The notes under the pieces: generated by a model
The model's database searches: none
Told to the model about the DNA's origin: nothing
The model's input: the letters and a program-made list of their open reading frames with translations, nothing else
Position numbers and translations under genes: made by a program
Part shown: piece after piece, positions 1-10,952 of the stretch
How the letters are laid out: each line of letters starts with the position of its first letter
Position numbering within the stretch: the first letter of the stretch is position 1
NCBI GenBank assembly: GCA_947164985.1
Contig: CAMUYI010000001.1
Coordinates: 186,001 to 250,000, forward strand
From: an uncultured Bacteroidales bacterium
Lineage (GTDB): Bacteria; Bacteroidota; Bacteroidia; Bacteroidales; Paludibacteraceae
Reading direction: 5' to 3'
DNA: 64,000 nucleotides

Positions 1-222
1 AACCGCCGTGATCTCCTGTGCTCCGGTCTTGATCTCCGTCTGCGTGACGTAGAACATCTTTTGATCCATTGAGAAACTGCGGACGTAAATAATACCCTTG
101 TCTTCCTGAAAATTAAACACCGGGCGCGTGAACATAAACGCCGCAGCGGCTATTGCAATCAGCATGTACGCCCAACGACGATACATGGCGCTCAAAGTAG
201 CATGATCAATTAATTCACTCAT
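1..222 (-). CDS. hypothetical membrane protein (5' part only, runs off the window start)
   Basis: Reverse-strand ATG at 222..220; translation MSELIDHATLSAMYRRWAYMLIAIAAAAFMFTRPVFNFQEDKGIIYVRSFSMDQKMFYVTQTEI...; promoter motif at 244-274 on the same strand. Confidence 0.55.
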   Translation of the reverse strand, partial: MSELIDHATLSAMYRRWAYMLIAIAAAAFMFTRPVFNFQEDKGIIYVRSFSMDQKMFYVTQTEIKTGAQEITAV

Positions 223-243
223 AATATTCTCCTAAATCGGCTG

Positions 244-274
244 CAAAATTACTGCTTTTTTTACAAATACACAA
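244..274 (-). promoter_or_regulatory. Bacteroidetes-type promoter (TTGTGTAT...TAATTTTG) for the partial minus CDS
   Basis: Reverse complement of caaaatta...atacacaa, standard spacing. Confidence 0.55.
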
Positions 275-291
275 GTTTTTTGACTTTTTTC

Positions 292-322
292 TTGCGTATA
301 TCAAATAATTTTTGTAATTTTG
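292..322 (+). promoter_or_regulatory. Bacteroidetes-type promoter for secDF (TTGCGTAT...TAATTTTG)
   Basis: -33/-7 motif pair upstream of 410. Confidence 0.6.
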
Positions 323-409
323 CGCACTTTTTGTGTGTCGTGCGCGAATATGCACTTGCGTACATGCGAAAAACAATGCATATATTATAAATAATAAATA
401 CAAAAAATT

Positions 410-3400
410 ATGCAAAACAAAGGACTTGTTAGAATTATGGCTGTCTGCCTTGCACTCGTGTGCGCTTTCTATCTGTCGTTCTCGTTGGTAACGAGTCATT
501 ATGACAAGAAAGCTAAGGAATATGCAGCCGGAGATGATGCAAAAGAGTACATCTATCTGGACTCGATTGCAGCAAAAAAAGTATGGTTTGGCTACACGCT
601 CAAAGAGTGCCGCGAGAAAGAGATCAATCTCGGTCTGGACTTGAAGGGCGGTATGAACGTGACGATGGAGGTATCCGTTCCGGACATCCTCGATGCATTG
701 AGCGGTCATAACGAAACGCCGAACTACAAAGCAGCTTTGGCGCTTGCCAAACAAAAACAAAAATCCAGCGGTGCAGACTTTGTTACGCTCTTCATCGAGT
801 CGTACAACGAGGTAGATCCGAACGGTCAGTTGGCTTCCATCTTCTCGACTTTTGAGTTGAAGGACAAAGTGACCCTCACCTCGACAAACGCTGAGGTAGA
901 GAAAGTAATCCGCGAAGAGGTGGACGGCGCTATCCAGAACTCGTTCAACGTGCTCCGTACCCGTATCGACCGTTTCGGTGTTGTTCAACCGAACATTCAG
1001 AAACTTGCTCAACCGGGTCGTATCCTGATCGAACTTCCGGGTATCAAAGAGCCGGAACGTGTTCGTAAACTGCTCCAAGGATCTGCTAACCTGGAGTTCT
1101 GGGAGACCTACGAGGCTTCTGAGTTACTGCCGATGCTCGCACAGATCAACCGCGAGTTCGCTGCTACCGCTCCGGAGGCTGAAGAGGCACCCAAAGCAGA
1201 GGATGTAAAAGCAGAAGAGGCTCCGAAAGCAGAGAGCGATGAACTCGCTGAACTGCTGGGTGACAGCGCTGCTGTAGAGGCTGATCAGGCTGCTCAGATC
1301 GCTGAGTACAAGAAGACCAACCCGCTCTTCGCTATCCTCAACCCTTCTATTAACCAAGCAGGTCAGGCTTACCGCGGACCGGTAGTGGGTACTGTTCATT
1401 ATACGGACACCGCTAAAGTCAACGCGATGCTGAACTCGCAGATCGCGAAAGCCGTTCTGCCGCGTGACGCACGTTTCTACTGGACCGTTAAGGCTATCGA
1501 TGAGGCAAATGCTTATTATAACCTCGTAGCCCTCAAGGCTCAACGCGACGGTCGTGCATCCCTTGAAGGTGACGTAATTACCGATGCACGTGCTGACTTC
1601 AGCCAGATCAGTGCTTATGCAAACGTATCGATGTCGATGAACGCAGAAGGTGCAAAAGCATGGCAGCGTATCACCAAAGATAACATCGGTAAGTCCGTAG
1701 CTATCGTACTCGACGGATATGTTTATTCATTCCCGACCGTACAAAATGAGATCGCCGGCGGTAACAGCCAGATCACTGGTAACTTCACCGTGGAAGAGGC
1801 AAAAGACTTGGCGAACACCCTGAAGTCCGGTAAGATGCCGGCTCCGGCTCGTATCATCGAGGAGAGTGTGGTAGGTCCGTCGCTGGGTCGTGAGGCTATT
1901 CAATCCGGTCTCTGGTCCTTCGCGCTCGGCTTCGTGCTCATCCTGCTGTACATGATCTTCTACTACGGCTGGATCCCGGGTCTCATCGCCGATGCTGCAT
2001 TGGTTTGCAACGTCTTCCTGTTGGTAGGTATTCTCTCTTCGTTCAGCGCTGTACTGACCCTGCCTGGTATCGCCGGTATCGTGCTGACAATGGGTACCGC
2101 TGTGGATGCCAACGTGCTGATCTACGAGCGTATCCGAGAGGAACTCAAGGCCGGCAAGGGTATGCGTAAAGCGATTGAAGACGGTTTCAAGGGTGCTATC
2201 ACCGCAATTATTGATGCGAACGTAACATCCTTCCTCACTGGTGCCATCCTGGCTATCTTCGGTTCCGGTCCTATCAAGGGCTTCGCCGTTACCTATATGA
2301 TCGGTATTATCTCCTCGTTCCTCACCGCTGTGTTCATCACACGTCTGTTGCTCGAGGATTATGCCGCCAAGGACAATGCCAAGGAACTGTCCTTCACCAC
2401 CAAACTGATGAAGAACTTCCTCCAGAACGTACATTTCGATTTCGTCAATGCACGCAAATGGGCTTACTGCCTCTCCGGCGCGCTCGTCATCTTCGCTATC
2501 CTCGGTCTCGAACCGCATATCTTCGGTAAACTGAACCTCGGTATCGACTTCTCCGGAGGACGTAACTATGTCGTTCGTTTCGACCGGAATATCAACACCC
2601 AGGACGTACGCGAGAGCCTCGATAAGACTTTCTCGGCTACCCTGGAGGACGGCGAGCTCTTCTCGCTCAATGTGATTACCTATGGTAACGACGCTAACCA
2701 GGTTCGTATCTCTACCAACTATCGTATCCACGAGGAGACCGCTGAGGCTGACGAGGCTATCGAGGCTCTGCTCTACGAGGGATGCAAGCCGTTCCTGGGC
2801 GACAATATCACCTTTGATGATTTCCGTTCGACCGACTCCAACGCGGCAGTAGGTATCATGCAGAGCCAGAAAGTAGGTCCGGCTATCGCCGATGATATCA
2901 CTACCAGCGCTGTATGGGCTGTCCTTGCTGCGCTCATTGTGATCTTCCTCTATATCCTCTTGCGGTTCCGTAACTTCGCATACTCGGTAGGCGCCCTGAC
3001 AGCTCTTGCACACGATACCGTTATCGTGCTCGGTCTGTACGCTATCCTCTGGAAGGTCATGCCTTTCTCCATGGAGATCGACCAGGCATTTATTGCAGCA
3101 ATCCTAACCGTTATCGGTTACTCGATCAACGATACCGTGGTCATCTTCGACCGTGTACGTGAGTACAACGGCCTCTATCCGAAGCGTGAGAAGAGCGTGA
3201 ACATCAACGACGCATTGAACAACACGCTCAGCCGTACCTTCTCGACCTCTATGAGTACATTCGTTGTCCTCCTCGCTATCTTTATCTTCGGTGGCGAGAC
3301 CATCCAGGGCTTCGTATTCGCACTCTTGGTTGGTGTGATTGTAGGTACCTATTCGTCTGTGTTCATCGCTTCGCCGATCGCTTACGACATCCAGTTGGCA

Positions 3401-3442
3401 CAGGCGAAACGCGCAGAGAAGAAAGCTGCTGATAAAAAATAA
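410..3442 (+). CDS. secDF: protein translocase subunit SecDF (fused)
   Basis: 1010-aa ORF; SecD motifs ([29 protein letters not shown]) followed by SecF ([33 protein letters not shown]). Confidence 0.97.
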   Translation: MQNKGLVRIMAVCLALVCAFYLSFSLVTSHYDKKAKEYAAGDDAKEYIYLDSIAAKKVWFGYTLKECREKEINLGLDLKGGMNVTMEVSVPDILDALSGHNETPNYKAALALAKQKQKSSGADFVTLFIESYNEVDPNGQLASIFSTFELKDKVTLTSTNAEVEKVIREEVDGAIQNSFNVLRTRIDRFGVVQPNIQKLAQPGRILIELPGIKEPERVRKLLQGSANLEFWETYEASELLPMLAQINREFAATAPEAEEAPKAEDVKAEEAPKAESDELAELLGDSAAVEADQAAQIAEYKKTNPLFAILNPSINQAGQAYRGPVVGTVHYTDTAKVNAMLNSQIAKAVLPRDARFYWTVKAIDEANAYYNLVALKAQRDGRASLEGDVITDARADFSQISAYANVSMSMNAEGAKAWQRITKDNIGKSVAIVLDGYVYSFPTVQNEIAGGNSQITGNFTVEEAKDLANTLKSGKMPAPARIIEESVVGPSLGREAIQSGLWSFALGFVLILLYMIFYYGWIPGLIADAALVCNVFLLVGILSSFSAVLTLPGIAGIVLTMGTAVDANVLIYERIREELKAGKGMRKAIEDGFKGAITAIIDANVTSFLTGAILAIFGSGPIKGFAVTYMIGIISSFLTAVFITRLLLEDYAAKDNAKELSFTTKLMKNFLQNVHFDFVNARKWAYCLSGALVIFAILGLEPHIFGKLNLGIDFSGGRNYVVRFDRNINTQDVRESLDKTFSATLEDGELFSLNVITYGNDANQVRISTNYRIHEETAEADEAIEALLYEGCKPFLGDNITFDDFRSTDSNAAVGIMQSQKVGPAIADDITTSAVWAVLAALIVIFLYILLRFRNFAYSVGALTALAHDTVIVLGLYAILWKVMPFSMEIDQAFIAAILTVIGYSINDTVVIFDRVREYNGLYPKREKSVNINDALNNTLSRTFSTSMSTFVVLLAIFIFGGETIQGFVFALLVGVIVGTYSSVFIASPIAYDIQLAQAKRAEKKAADKK

Positions 3443-4689
3443 TGGCAGACAAAGGCGGACATAAACCCAATACCTGTTGGTTCTGCGGGCAGAGTAAGCC
3501 GCATATGTTCTCCGGTATCGGAGATGCACTGATTTGTTCGGATTGCGTTGAGGCGGGGCATCGCCTCATCCTCGAGCATCCGCGCACCAGGACGTCGGAC
3601 GGAGAACTCGATATCGACACCCTACCTACACCCCAAGAGATTAAAGAGTTTCTGGACTTATATGTCATCGGCCAGGAGGAAGCAAAACGCTTCCTCTCGG
3701 TCGCTGTCTATAATCACTACAAGCGTACCCTACAGGAGATCAGCAATGACGATGTGGAGATCGAGAAGAGTAACATCCTCTTGGTAGGTTCAACCGGTAC
3801 CGGTAAGACCCTTCTCGCACGTACAATAGCTAAGCTGCTCAAGGTACCGTTTGCCATCACCGACGCCACTTCCCTTACGCAAGCCGGTTATGTAGGCGAA
3901 GACGTGGAGACTATCCTCGTTCGTCTGCTGCAGGATGCCGAATACGACGTCACCAAAGCCGAGAGAGGTATCGTCTTCATTGATGAGATAGATAAGATAT
4001 CCCGTAAGAGCGAGAATATGTCCATCACGCGTGACGTGAGCGGAGAAGGGGTACAGCAGTGCTTACTGAAGATGCTCGAAGGATCCATTGTAAACGTACC
4101 GCCGCAAGGAGGACGTAAGCATCCGGATCAGGAGTTTATTCACATCAACACCCGCAATATTCTCTTTATCTGCGGCGGCGCTTTCGAAGGCATTGAGCGT
4201 ACAATCGCACAGCGTCTGCATACGCAGGTCATCGGCTTCACGGCGCAACAGGAGACCGAACATCTGGATAAAAACAACATGCTCCAGTATATCGCGCCGC
4301 AGGACCTTAAGTCTTATGGTCTGATTCCTGAGATCATCGGTCGTCTGCCGGTATTGACCTATCTTAATCCGCTCGACCATGCTGCATTGCGCAATATTCT
4401 CACGCAACCCAAGAACGCCCTAACGAAGCAGTATCAGAAACTGCTATCCATGGACGGCGTACAACTAACGTTCGAAGATGAAGCTTTGGATTATATCGTG
4501 GATAAGGCTTTGGAATACAAACTCGGTGCACGCGGCCTGCGCGGACTGATGGAAGCGGTGATGACCGATTTGATGTACGAGATCCCGACAAAGAAAAAAG
4601 AAGGACCTCAAACCATCACCATCACGCGCCAGTATGCGCAAGAGAAACTCGAACGAGCAGACTTATACAGATTAAAAAACGCGGTTTAA
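3442..4689 (+). CDS. clpX: ATP-dependent Clp protease ATP-binding subunit ClpX
   Basis: N-terminal CxxC...CxxC zinc finger, Walker [27 protein letters not shown]; overlaps secDF stop (TAATG). Confidence 0.97.
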   Translation: MADKGGHKPNTCWFCGQSKPHMFSGIGDALICSDCVEAGHRLILEHPRTRTSDGELDIDTLPTPQEIKEFLDLYVIGQEEAKRFLSVAVYNHYKRTLQEISNDDVEIEKSNILLVGSTGTGKTLLARTIAKLLKVPFAITDATSLTQAGYVGEDVETILVRLLQDAEYDVTKAERGIVFIDEIDKISRKSENMSITRDVSGEGVQQCLLKMLEGSIVNVPPQGGRKHPDQEFIHINTRNILFICGGAFEGIERTIAQRLHTQVIGFTAQQETEHLDKNNMLQYIAPQDLKSYGLIPEIIGRLPVLTYLNPLDHAALRNILTQPKNALTKQYQKLLSMDGVQLTFEDEALDYIVDKALEYKLGARGLRGLMEAVMTDLMYEIPTKKKEGPQTITITRQYAQEKLERADLYRLKNAV

Positions 4690-4702
4690 TGCCGCGTTTT
4701 TT
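4674..4702 (+). terminator. intrinsic terminator after clpX
   Basis: aaaaaacgcggtttaatgccgcgtttttt. Confidence 0.85.
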
Positions 4703-4726
4703 ATTTCTCTATCCCTTTCACTTTTC

Positions 4727-6175
4727 CTAGAATCCGCTATAAACGATCTCTAGCTTCATTCCGTTCTTAGCTGAACGGATCTTCGTGGCAGACATCGTCT
4801 GTTGCTGTCGTACTGACGTCACAGCGGTAGAAGAAGAAGTGCTGGAATATTCTACAGTTACCGGAACAAGCATCATATCCAATACTTCATCATTCGAAGT
4901 CTGACGTAACTGGTTCGTCAAGAAATCCGACAGGTCATAACTGTAGTAATAGATCTGGTTTCCAACCGAATCTACTCCTTCCGTCAACGCACCCAACAAT
5001 GCACAGGTGTCCGTAGGCAACTCTTTGTTCTTAAAGAAACGACTCATACTGCTCTCTTTAATCAGCAGCATATATTGCGACGGTTGTAACCATCCGTTAC
5101 GTCCTGTCTCCGTCTCTTTGTTCTCTACAGCCACCCACACTTCTGCTTTATTCACATACGGACGCTTCTCTGTATCTCCAATAGCATGATTCTTCATCTG
5201 CCGCATGATAGAGTCCGTGATCTGTGCCATCGGAATACCCATGCGCGTATATACGCCCGCGGGCGCGATTATATAATTATAGGTGTCGGAGTCTTGCTGC
5301 AAGCGTTCTACCCACTCCTGCTTGTCGCGATAACTGAGCGCATTTACCGTCCGCACTTCCGAATTGGCATAGAATGCTTTCATATCATGTACAACCGTAT
5401 CACGTCCTGCTTTCTTATAGCCAAAACGGTAATAGATACCCAAGGCGATATCCGATATATTCAGCATCGTGGACGATCCGAAAGAGGTCTCAATCAATAT
5501 GCCGTTGAAAAGTTGATTGAAAGCCTCCTGACTCTCAAAAGACTTTATCGAAGCGAAATCGCGCATGAAATCGTCATTGACACGCATACGGATCATCGGC
5601 ATATACGTACCGGTACTGCTTTGAATAGAATCTAACTTCTCCGATGCCACCACAATACGATGATTCGTCAAAATACTCTTTTGATGCGAACAATATTCTT
5701 CTACATTCAGGTCCGAAGCATACATACCGTTGTAGCGGAATGTTCCTTTATCCATCTTATAGGCATTGATCGCTATCGGCGAATTGGCATCCCCTACCCA
5801 ACTGGAATAATACATGAATAAACAGATCGAATCCACCGAATCCACCGAGAAATCTTCCGGATAACTGAAGCCTTCAGGACAGGCTAACTGCGTCAAGATA
5901 GAAGCCCGTAACAAACCATAGTCCGTCTCTATCTCACCCAATAGGAACGAATCCGCCTGTGCAGCTATCGCCTGACAACTGTCAATAGAGGAACGGATAC
6001 CAAACGTATCGGTCAACACAATAATCGCATCGTCTGCATCCAATACCGACTGACCCGTCGTGGTCACATCATCCTTACAGCCTGTCCATACACATAGTAC
6101 GGCGACAAGCGCACACCCTATCCTCGCAAAGCGTTTACTCATTCTCCTGTTGCAATAATGTCTGATAGAAATCAT
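4727..6175 (-). CDS. DUF4270-like lipoprotein (start possibly at the internal MSKRF, ~6142)
   Basis: 482-aa ORF with signal/lipobox (VLCVWTGCKDD) typical of Bacteroidetes DUF4270; downstream of starch-synthase-like ORF. Confidence 0.7.
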   Translation of the reverse strand: MISIRHYCNRRMSKRFARIGCALVAVLCVWTGCKDDVTTTGQSVLDADDAIIVLTDTFGIRSSIDSCQAIAAQADSFLLGEIETDYGLLRASILTQLACPEGFSYPEDFSVDSVDSICLFMYYSSWVGDANSPIAINAYKMDKGTFRYNGMYASDLNVEEYCSHQKSILTNHRIVVASEKLDSIQSSTGTYMPMIRMRVNDDFMRDFASIKSFESQEAFNQLFNGILIETSFGSSTMLNISDIALGIYYRFGYKKAGRDTVVHDMKAFYANSEVRTVNALSYRDKQEWVERLQQDSDTYNYIIAPAGVYTRMGIPMAQITDSIMRQMKNHAIGDTEKRPYVNKAEVWVAVENKETETGRNGWLQPSQYMLLIKESSMSRFFKNKELPTDTCALLGALTEGVDSVGNQIYYYSYDLSDFLTNQLRQTSNDEVLDMMLVPVTVEYSSTSSSTAVTSVRQQQTMSATKIRSAKNGMKLEIVYSGF

Positions 6176-7001
6176 ATTGACGTTTGCATGCCGCTACTAC
6201 ATCTTCCGTCTCTTCATAAGGTAGAATAGGTTTCCCCTTCGTCTCCACATAATTAGCCACACGCTGATTCACTTTCGGCGTTGCGTACACGATTGCATCG
6301 GAGTAATCCACCGCCAAGCGCATCAACTCCTCGTATCCTACCGGGAAATCAATGATGGAACGTACATCCGTATTCGTAATGCCGTCGATACGCAGTTTTT
6401 CAGAGAATTTCGAATGGAAAGGCTTCTTGTATTCGTTATCATCCAGCATCAGTACGATCTTCGATTTTGCAAAGAAAGGCTCGTCGTTGAATGCTTTCTT
6501 CAAATATAACGGCGCTAACGCACTCATCCATCCCGAACATAAAATAACATCCGGCGTCCAGCGAAGTTTCTTCACCGTCTCTATCACGCCGCGCGCATAG
6601 AAAATCACACGGTCATCATTATCCGCATACTCAACACCTTCTGCATTGGCTAAGCCTTTTCGGCGACCGAATAAATCATCATTGTCGATGAAATAGATCT
6701 GAATACGTGCGGTCTGAATAGACGCCACTTTGATTAATAGCGGATGATCTGAATCTTCGATGATCAGGTTCATACCCGATAGACGAATCACCTCGTGTAA
6801 CTGATTACGACGCTCATTGATATCACCGAACTTCGGCATGAACGTACGCGTTTCAAAACCATGTCCCTGGAAGTACTCCGGAAGCTGACGATTGAGTTGA
6901 CGGATAGGGGTCTCCTCCGCCAAATAAGGGTTTATCTCTTGCGAGATAAATAGGATACGTTTCGGCTCTTTCATAGGCATGCGCACTTTTTCGCATTGCA
7001 A
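6135..7001 (-). CDS. glycogen/starch synthase catalytic-domain-like protein (Bacteroidetes short form)
   Basis: ILFISQEINPYLAEETPIRQLNRQLPEYFQGHGFETRTFMPKFGDINERRNQLHEV; divergent from panC. Confidence 0.78.
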   Translation of the reverse strand: MQCEKVRMPMKEPKRILFISQEINPYLAEETPIRQLNRQLPEYFQGHGFETRTFMPKFGDINERRNQLHEVIRLSGMNLIIEDSDHPLLIKVASIQTARIQIYFIDNDDLFGRRKGLANAEGVEYADNDDRVIFYARGVIETVKKLRWTPDVILCSGWMSALAPLYLKKAFNDEPFFAKSKIVLMLDDNEYKKPFHSKFSEKLRIDGITNTDVRSIIDFPVGYEELMRLAVDYSDAIVYATPKVNQRVANYVETKGKPILPYEETEDVVAACKRQYDFYQTLLQQENE

Positions 7002-7006
7002 AGGTA
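6999..7006 (-). promoter_or_regulatory. -7 element TACCTTTG for the 6135-7001 gene
   Basis: caaaggta on + strand just upstream of the ORF. Confidence 0.45.
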
Positions 7007-7119
7007 CAAAAAATTTTTGATATAACGAAAAAAAATGAATAAAAAGTGATGAAAAATTTTATTTTTCAATAATTTTTGCGTATCTTTGCATGTTTTTTTG
7101 AAAAATAAGGAAAAAAAAG

Positions 7120-7980
7120 ATGCAAATTATCACCACAAAACAGGAATTGCAAGCTACTGTTCAAGCCTGCAAAAATGTCGGCAAATCGATTGGTTTGGTA
7201 CCTACTATGGGCGCACTGCATGAGGGGCATGCAAGCCTTGTTAGAAGAGCCGTTTCCGAGAACAATGTATGCGTTGTTTCAGTCTTTGTCAACCCAACCC
7301 AGTTTAATAACAAGGAGGACTTGGCGAAATATCCGCGTAATATCGAACGTGATGCGGAACTGCTTAGCACCATCGGTGCCCATTATGTATTCGCGCCCAC
7401 TCCGGAAGAGATGTATTCCGCCGAAGAAATGAACAACACTTTTGCCTTTGATTTTGCTGGCCTAGACCAAGTGATGGAAGGCAAAATGCGTCCCGGTCAT
7501 TTCAATGGCGTCGTACAAGTAGTAAGCCGTCTTTTCTATCTCGTGCAACCCGACAAAGCCTATTTCGGAGAGAAAGACTTCCAGCAACTGGCTATCATTC
7601 ATCATATGGTTGAGCGCAGTTCAATGGCCGGAACGTTTGGTAAGCTGAAGATCATCGATTGTCCTATCGTTCGCGAAGCATCCGGTTTAGCGCTCTCCAG
7701 CCGCAATGAACGGCTATCTGCTGCCGAGAAACAAACCGCTTTAGCGATATCCAAGACCCTTTTTAAGTCGTTGAAATGGGCGAAAGAAGCAGGTGCCACC
7801 GTAGCTGCCGTGCAACAACGTGTCATCGACACCATCGATGCCGTAGAAGGTTTGGAAGTGGAGTATTATGAGATAGTGGACCAAACGACATTGCTACCTG
7901 CCAACACCTTTGACCACGCCATCGGCTGCGTTACCGTCTATTGCGGTCCGGTTAGATTAATCGACAATATCAAATATTGA
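7120..7980 (+). CDS. panC: pantothenate synthetase
   Basis: GLVPTMGALHEGHASLVRRA, VFVNPTQFNNKEDLAKYPR, PDKAYFGEKDFQQ motifs. Confidence 0.96.
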   Translation: MQIITTKQELQATVQACKNVGKSIGLVPTMGALHEGHASLVRRAVSENNVCVVSVFVNPTQFNNKEDLAKYPRNIERDAELLSTIGAHYVFAPTPEEMYSAEEMNNTFAFDFAGLDQVMEGKMRPGHFNGVVQVVSRLFYLVQPDKAYFGEKDFQQLAIIHHMVERSSMAGTFGKLKIIDCPIVREASGLALSSRNERLSAAEKQTALAISKTLFKSLKWAKEAGATVAAVQQRVIDTIDAVEGLEVEYYEIVDQTTLLPANTFDHAIGCVTVYCGPVRLIDNIKY

Positions 7981-8918
7981 TGCGCATCGTCTGTGACGCA
8001 CATATTCCGTTTTTACTTGAGGCTGTGCAAAAGGCATGGCCTCAAGTGGAAATCTATCCGATGAAACAGGAAGAAATCGATGCAGAAGCCGTCAAAAAAG
8101 CGGATGTACTCATCGTGCGCACACGTACCAAGGTCAATGAAGCCTTGTTAGTTGGTTCGCATGTCCAATTGGTCTGCACTGCCACCATCGGTTTTGACCA
8201 TATAGACACGGCCTATTGCGAATCCCACGGCATCCGTTGGATGTCCTGTCCCGGTTGCAACGCCCAAGCTGTCTGCGATTATATCGAAGAAGCGCTGCAA
8301 GAGACCAAAGCACAGGGAACAATTGGTATTGTCGGAGTCGGTCATGTCGGTTCGTTGGTAGCGAAGATGGCTGAGCGAAGAGGGATGAAGGTGCTACTCA
8401 ATGACACACCCAAAGGAATCGGTGTTTCGCTTGATGACATCGCGCAAAACTGCGATATCATCACCTTCCACGTACCACTGGATAAGACTACTTATCATTT
8501 ATGCGATAAGGCTTTACTGAATCAATGCAAGCCTAACGCCCTTATCATCAATGCAGCACGTGGCGGTGTGGTTGATGAACAAGCGCTCATACATAGCGGA
8601 CATCCTTTTATACTCGATACCTGGGAGAACGAACCGAATATCCATCCGGAAGTGTTGGCAAACGCGCAACTGGCATCCATGCATATCGCAGGCTATTCAG
8701 TAGAAGGTAAACGCAATGCCTCGCAGATGTGTTTGGATGCTATCGCGGGGCAGTTTAATCTACCGAAAATCGACATCTCTAGATCTCGAGGTCTCGACAT
8801 CTCTAATGAAAAAGGAGACTCAGCCTTCGGCTGGATCTCCCGTATTTCCGATCAACTCAAAGCGGATCCTACTGCTTTTGAGGCGCTGCGCAAAGCCTAT
8901 CCACTGCGCGGAGTATAG
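7977..8918 (+). CDS. pdxB: erythronate-4-phosphate dehydrogenase
   Basis: D-2-hydroxyacid dehydrogenase fold: GTIGIVGVGHVGSLVA, ALIINAARGGVVDE, LDTWENEP; 4-bp overlap with panC. Confidence 0.85.
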   Translation: MMRIVCDAHIPFLLEAVQKAWPQVEIYPMKQEEIDAEAVKKADVLIVRTRTKVNEALLVGSHVQLVCTATIGFDHIDTAYCESHGIRWMSCPGCNAQAVCDYIEEALQETKAQGTIGIVGVGHVGSLVAKMAERRGMKVLLNDTPKGIGVSLDDIAQNCDIITFHVPLDKTTYHLCDKALLNQCKPNALIINAARGGVVDEQALIHSGHPFILDTWENEPNIHPEVLANAQLASMHIAGYSVEGKRNASQMCLDAIAGQFNLPKIDISRSRGLDISNEKGDSAFGWISRISDQLKADPTAFEALRKAYPLRGV

Positions 8919-10827
8919 GTTCGATAGACGGTGCTTCACCTACTGCCTCAATCATCCACTGCTTCGGTGTCAAACGACCTAACTTATAGATCCGCGCGTA
9001 TTCATCGGCAAAAGCAGCTTGATCCTTACTCTTAGCCAAGTGTTCCTCCAGTTGATATTGTACAATATGTCCCAACGGATAATTGGGCAGGTACATCGGG
9101 GCATTCACCATATGGCTATAGACCGCCAGTAAGATACAGTCATGCTCTCCTAAGACCGGTTCATAATATTGATTCCATACCTCTTTGGCTAAAGCCATCG
9201 TGGCTTCACACAATTCTTTGGCCTTCGCCTTTGGATGATCATAAATCCACCGCCACATCGCCATGTCTACCAAACTTACACCCATGATCTCGTACATCGA
9301 CCAGAACTGATCAAACACTTCGTTCTGATCATTCACTCCGTTCCCCATCTTAGCGCCTGGCAATAACTGCAAGTCGCGGTGCTGCCATAAGAACGCAGAG
9401 GCTTCAGTATAAGCTGTGTTAGGCACACCGGAGAGCATGTAATGGTCAATGAAATACATATCCAGCACTTGTTCTACGCAATGTCCAAACTCATGCACGG
9501 CGATGTTATAACCCTTATAATCCATACCTTTGGCAGGAATACGCGTACGCAGGCGTGCGTCCTCTTTGCGCCCCAGACAAGGCCATGCGTGACCCGAACC
9601 ACGTGCCGGTTCAACGACTATATGATGCGCGATACTTCTTGCATCCTCGCTATAAAAACCCATCTGTTGCAACAAACGCGGCATGTCGGCAGCAAACGCA
9701 TTGGCATCTGGATAGAGTCGGCGAGTCTGTTTACTCAGTTCATCCTCATTCAATGCCGCACGGGCTTTGAAGCCGTCATACCATATATCGTACGGACGTA
9801 AGTCTCGTCCTAGACTTTCACGGATGATAGCAGCTACTTGCTTTACTTGCTCCGAACCCACCAATGCTCTAAACAAACTATCCAACTCAGCGGCAGGAAT
9901 CTCTACCCCTTCCTCAAAATTACGCTGAATACCCGTAGGAGCAGACGGACAATAAGCGTCGGAAGCAAAATACGCATGCGCGATATCCAAAATCTTTTGA
10001 TAACGCGTGTAGGGTTCTGCAGCCAAGTCATCCGAATAGGGTTTCCATATGAAATCCGCTCCATTGATAGCTTGTTGCGGTATCGTCTGACTGACAATAC
10101 GTTGCATCACCTGATAGATCATCTCCTGCATCTCTTGACCATTCTCGGCCCCATACAAAGCCTTCAACTCGTCCCTCAAGTTCCAATGACTCAGCAGTAC
10201 TTTGTCCATCTCCCATAACTGTCGGTCATCTTCCGTACGCAGGTTTCCCATGTAGATATTATAATCGGCGATATAGTTTTCTGCATCCGCTAAGGCTCGC
10301 GCCATACGGGTATTCACTTCTGCCGGTATTCGGGTCGTGAACACATCGCCCATGCGGGCATAAGCCCATTCGAGACGCGTCCATTTTTTACCTAACTCAT
10401 TCTTCTCCTCCAGTGTATAGTGCGGAAAATTGATGATCGTGATGAACGCCAGTTTATTGGCGAACATATCATCGGAGAAATGGGCTAAGGGACTATACCC
10501 GGACATGATCCAATCCGGCATCTGAGGATCAGCTGCGTTCGTTAACTGCGTCGGACGCAACAACTCCACCGTCAGCATGTCTGCCGACTGATAGACATTC
10601 TCAAAAATACGACTGAGTGACTCAAACAACGCCAGACGTTCACTGTCTGTCTCGCAGTAATAATCTGCCACCAACTGGTCAAAATCTTGTTCAGAACCAT
10701 CCTGCGCCGTCCATAACGCGGCAGCTTGTTGAATTCCGCGAGGAGCGGATTCACACGATTTCATCGGACTTTTCGGACTACATGAGGCTAACATAAGGCA
10801 GCCAAGAAGAAGATGTTTAATGTTCAT
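8869..10827 (-). CDS. secreted zinc metallopeptidase (gluzincin, HEFGH) lipoprotein
   Basis: Lipobox LMLASCS; NIAVHEFGHCVEQ HExxH motif with downstream E (AYTEASAFLWQ); 652 aa. Confidence 0.75.
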   Translation of the reverse strand: MNIKHLLLGCLMLASCSPKSPMKSCESAPRGIQQAAALWTAQDGSEQDFDQLVADYYCETDSERLALFESLSRIFENVYQSADMLTVELLRPTQLTNAADPQMPDWIMSGYSPLAHFSDDMFANKLAFITIINFPHYTLEEKNELGKKWTRLEWAYARMGDVFTTRIPAEVNTRMARALADAENYIADYNIYMGNLRTEDDRQLWEMDKVLLSHWNLRDELKALYGAENGQEMQEMIYQVMQRIVSQTIPQQAINGADFIWKPYSDDLAAEPYTRYQKILDIAHAYFASDAYCPSAPTGIQRNFEEGVEIPAAELDSLFRALVGSEQVKQVAAIIRESLGRDLRPYDIWYDGFKARAALNEDELSKQTRRLYPDANAFAADMPRLLQQMGFYSEDARSIAHHIVVEPARGSGHAWPCLGRKEDARLRTRIPAKGMDYKGYNIAVHEFGHCVEQVLDMYFIDHYMLSGVPNTAYTEASAFLWQHRDLQLLPGAKMGNGVNDQNEVFDQFWSMYEIMGVSLVDMAMWRWIYDHPKAKAKELCEATMALAKEVWNQYYEPVLGEHDCILLAVYSHMVNAPMYLPNYPLGHIVQYQLEEHLAKSKDQAAFADEYARIYKLGRLTPKQWMIEAVGEAPSIEPILRAVDRLCAAPQKQ

Positions 10828-10847
10828 AAAAATACTTATTTGCGGTG

Positions 10848-10878
10848 CAAAAGTACAAAAAAAATCTTATTTATGCAA
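10848..10878 (-). promoter_or_regulatory. promoter for the metallopeptidase gene
   Basis: caaaagta...ttatgcaa (reverse complement TTGCATAA...TACTTTTG). Confidence 0.55.
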
Positions 10879-10896
10879 ATAATAATGCTGAAAATC

Positions 10897-10927
10897 TTGC
10901 ATATGTCGCAAAAAAGCAGTACTTTTG
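10897..10927 (+). promoter_or_regulatory. promoter for the Mrp-family gene
   Basis: TTGCATAT...TACTTTTG. Confidence 0.65.
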
Positions 10928-10952
10928 CAGTCGCAAAAGTTTTTAAAATTCG

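Noticed and set aside
1150-1260. E/A/K/P-rich low-complexity stretch in secDF as a possible insertion
   Set aside because: Acidic linkers at this place between SecD domains are common in Bacteroidetes SecDF proteins
1727-3013. 428-aa minus-strand ORF opposite secDF
   Set aside because: Antisense shadow of a highly conserved gene; composition typical of a reverse-frame ORF, no recognisable domain or promoter
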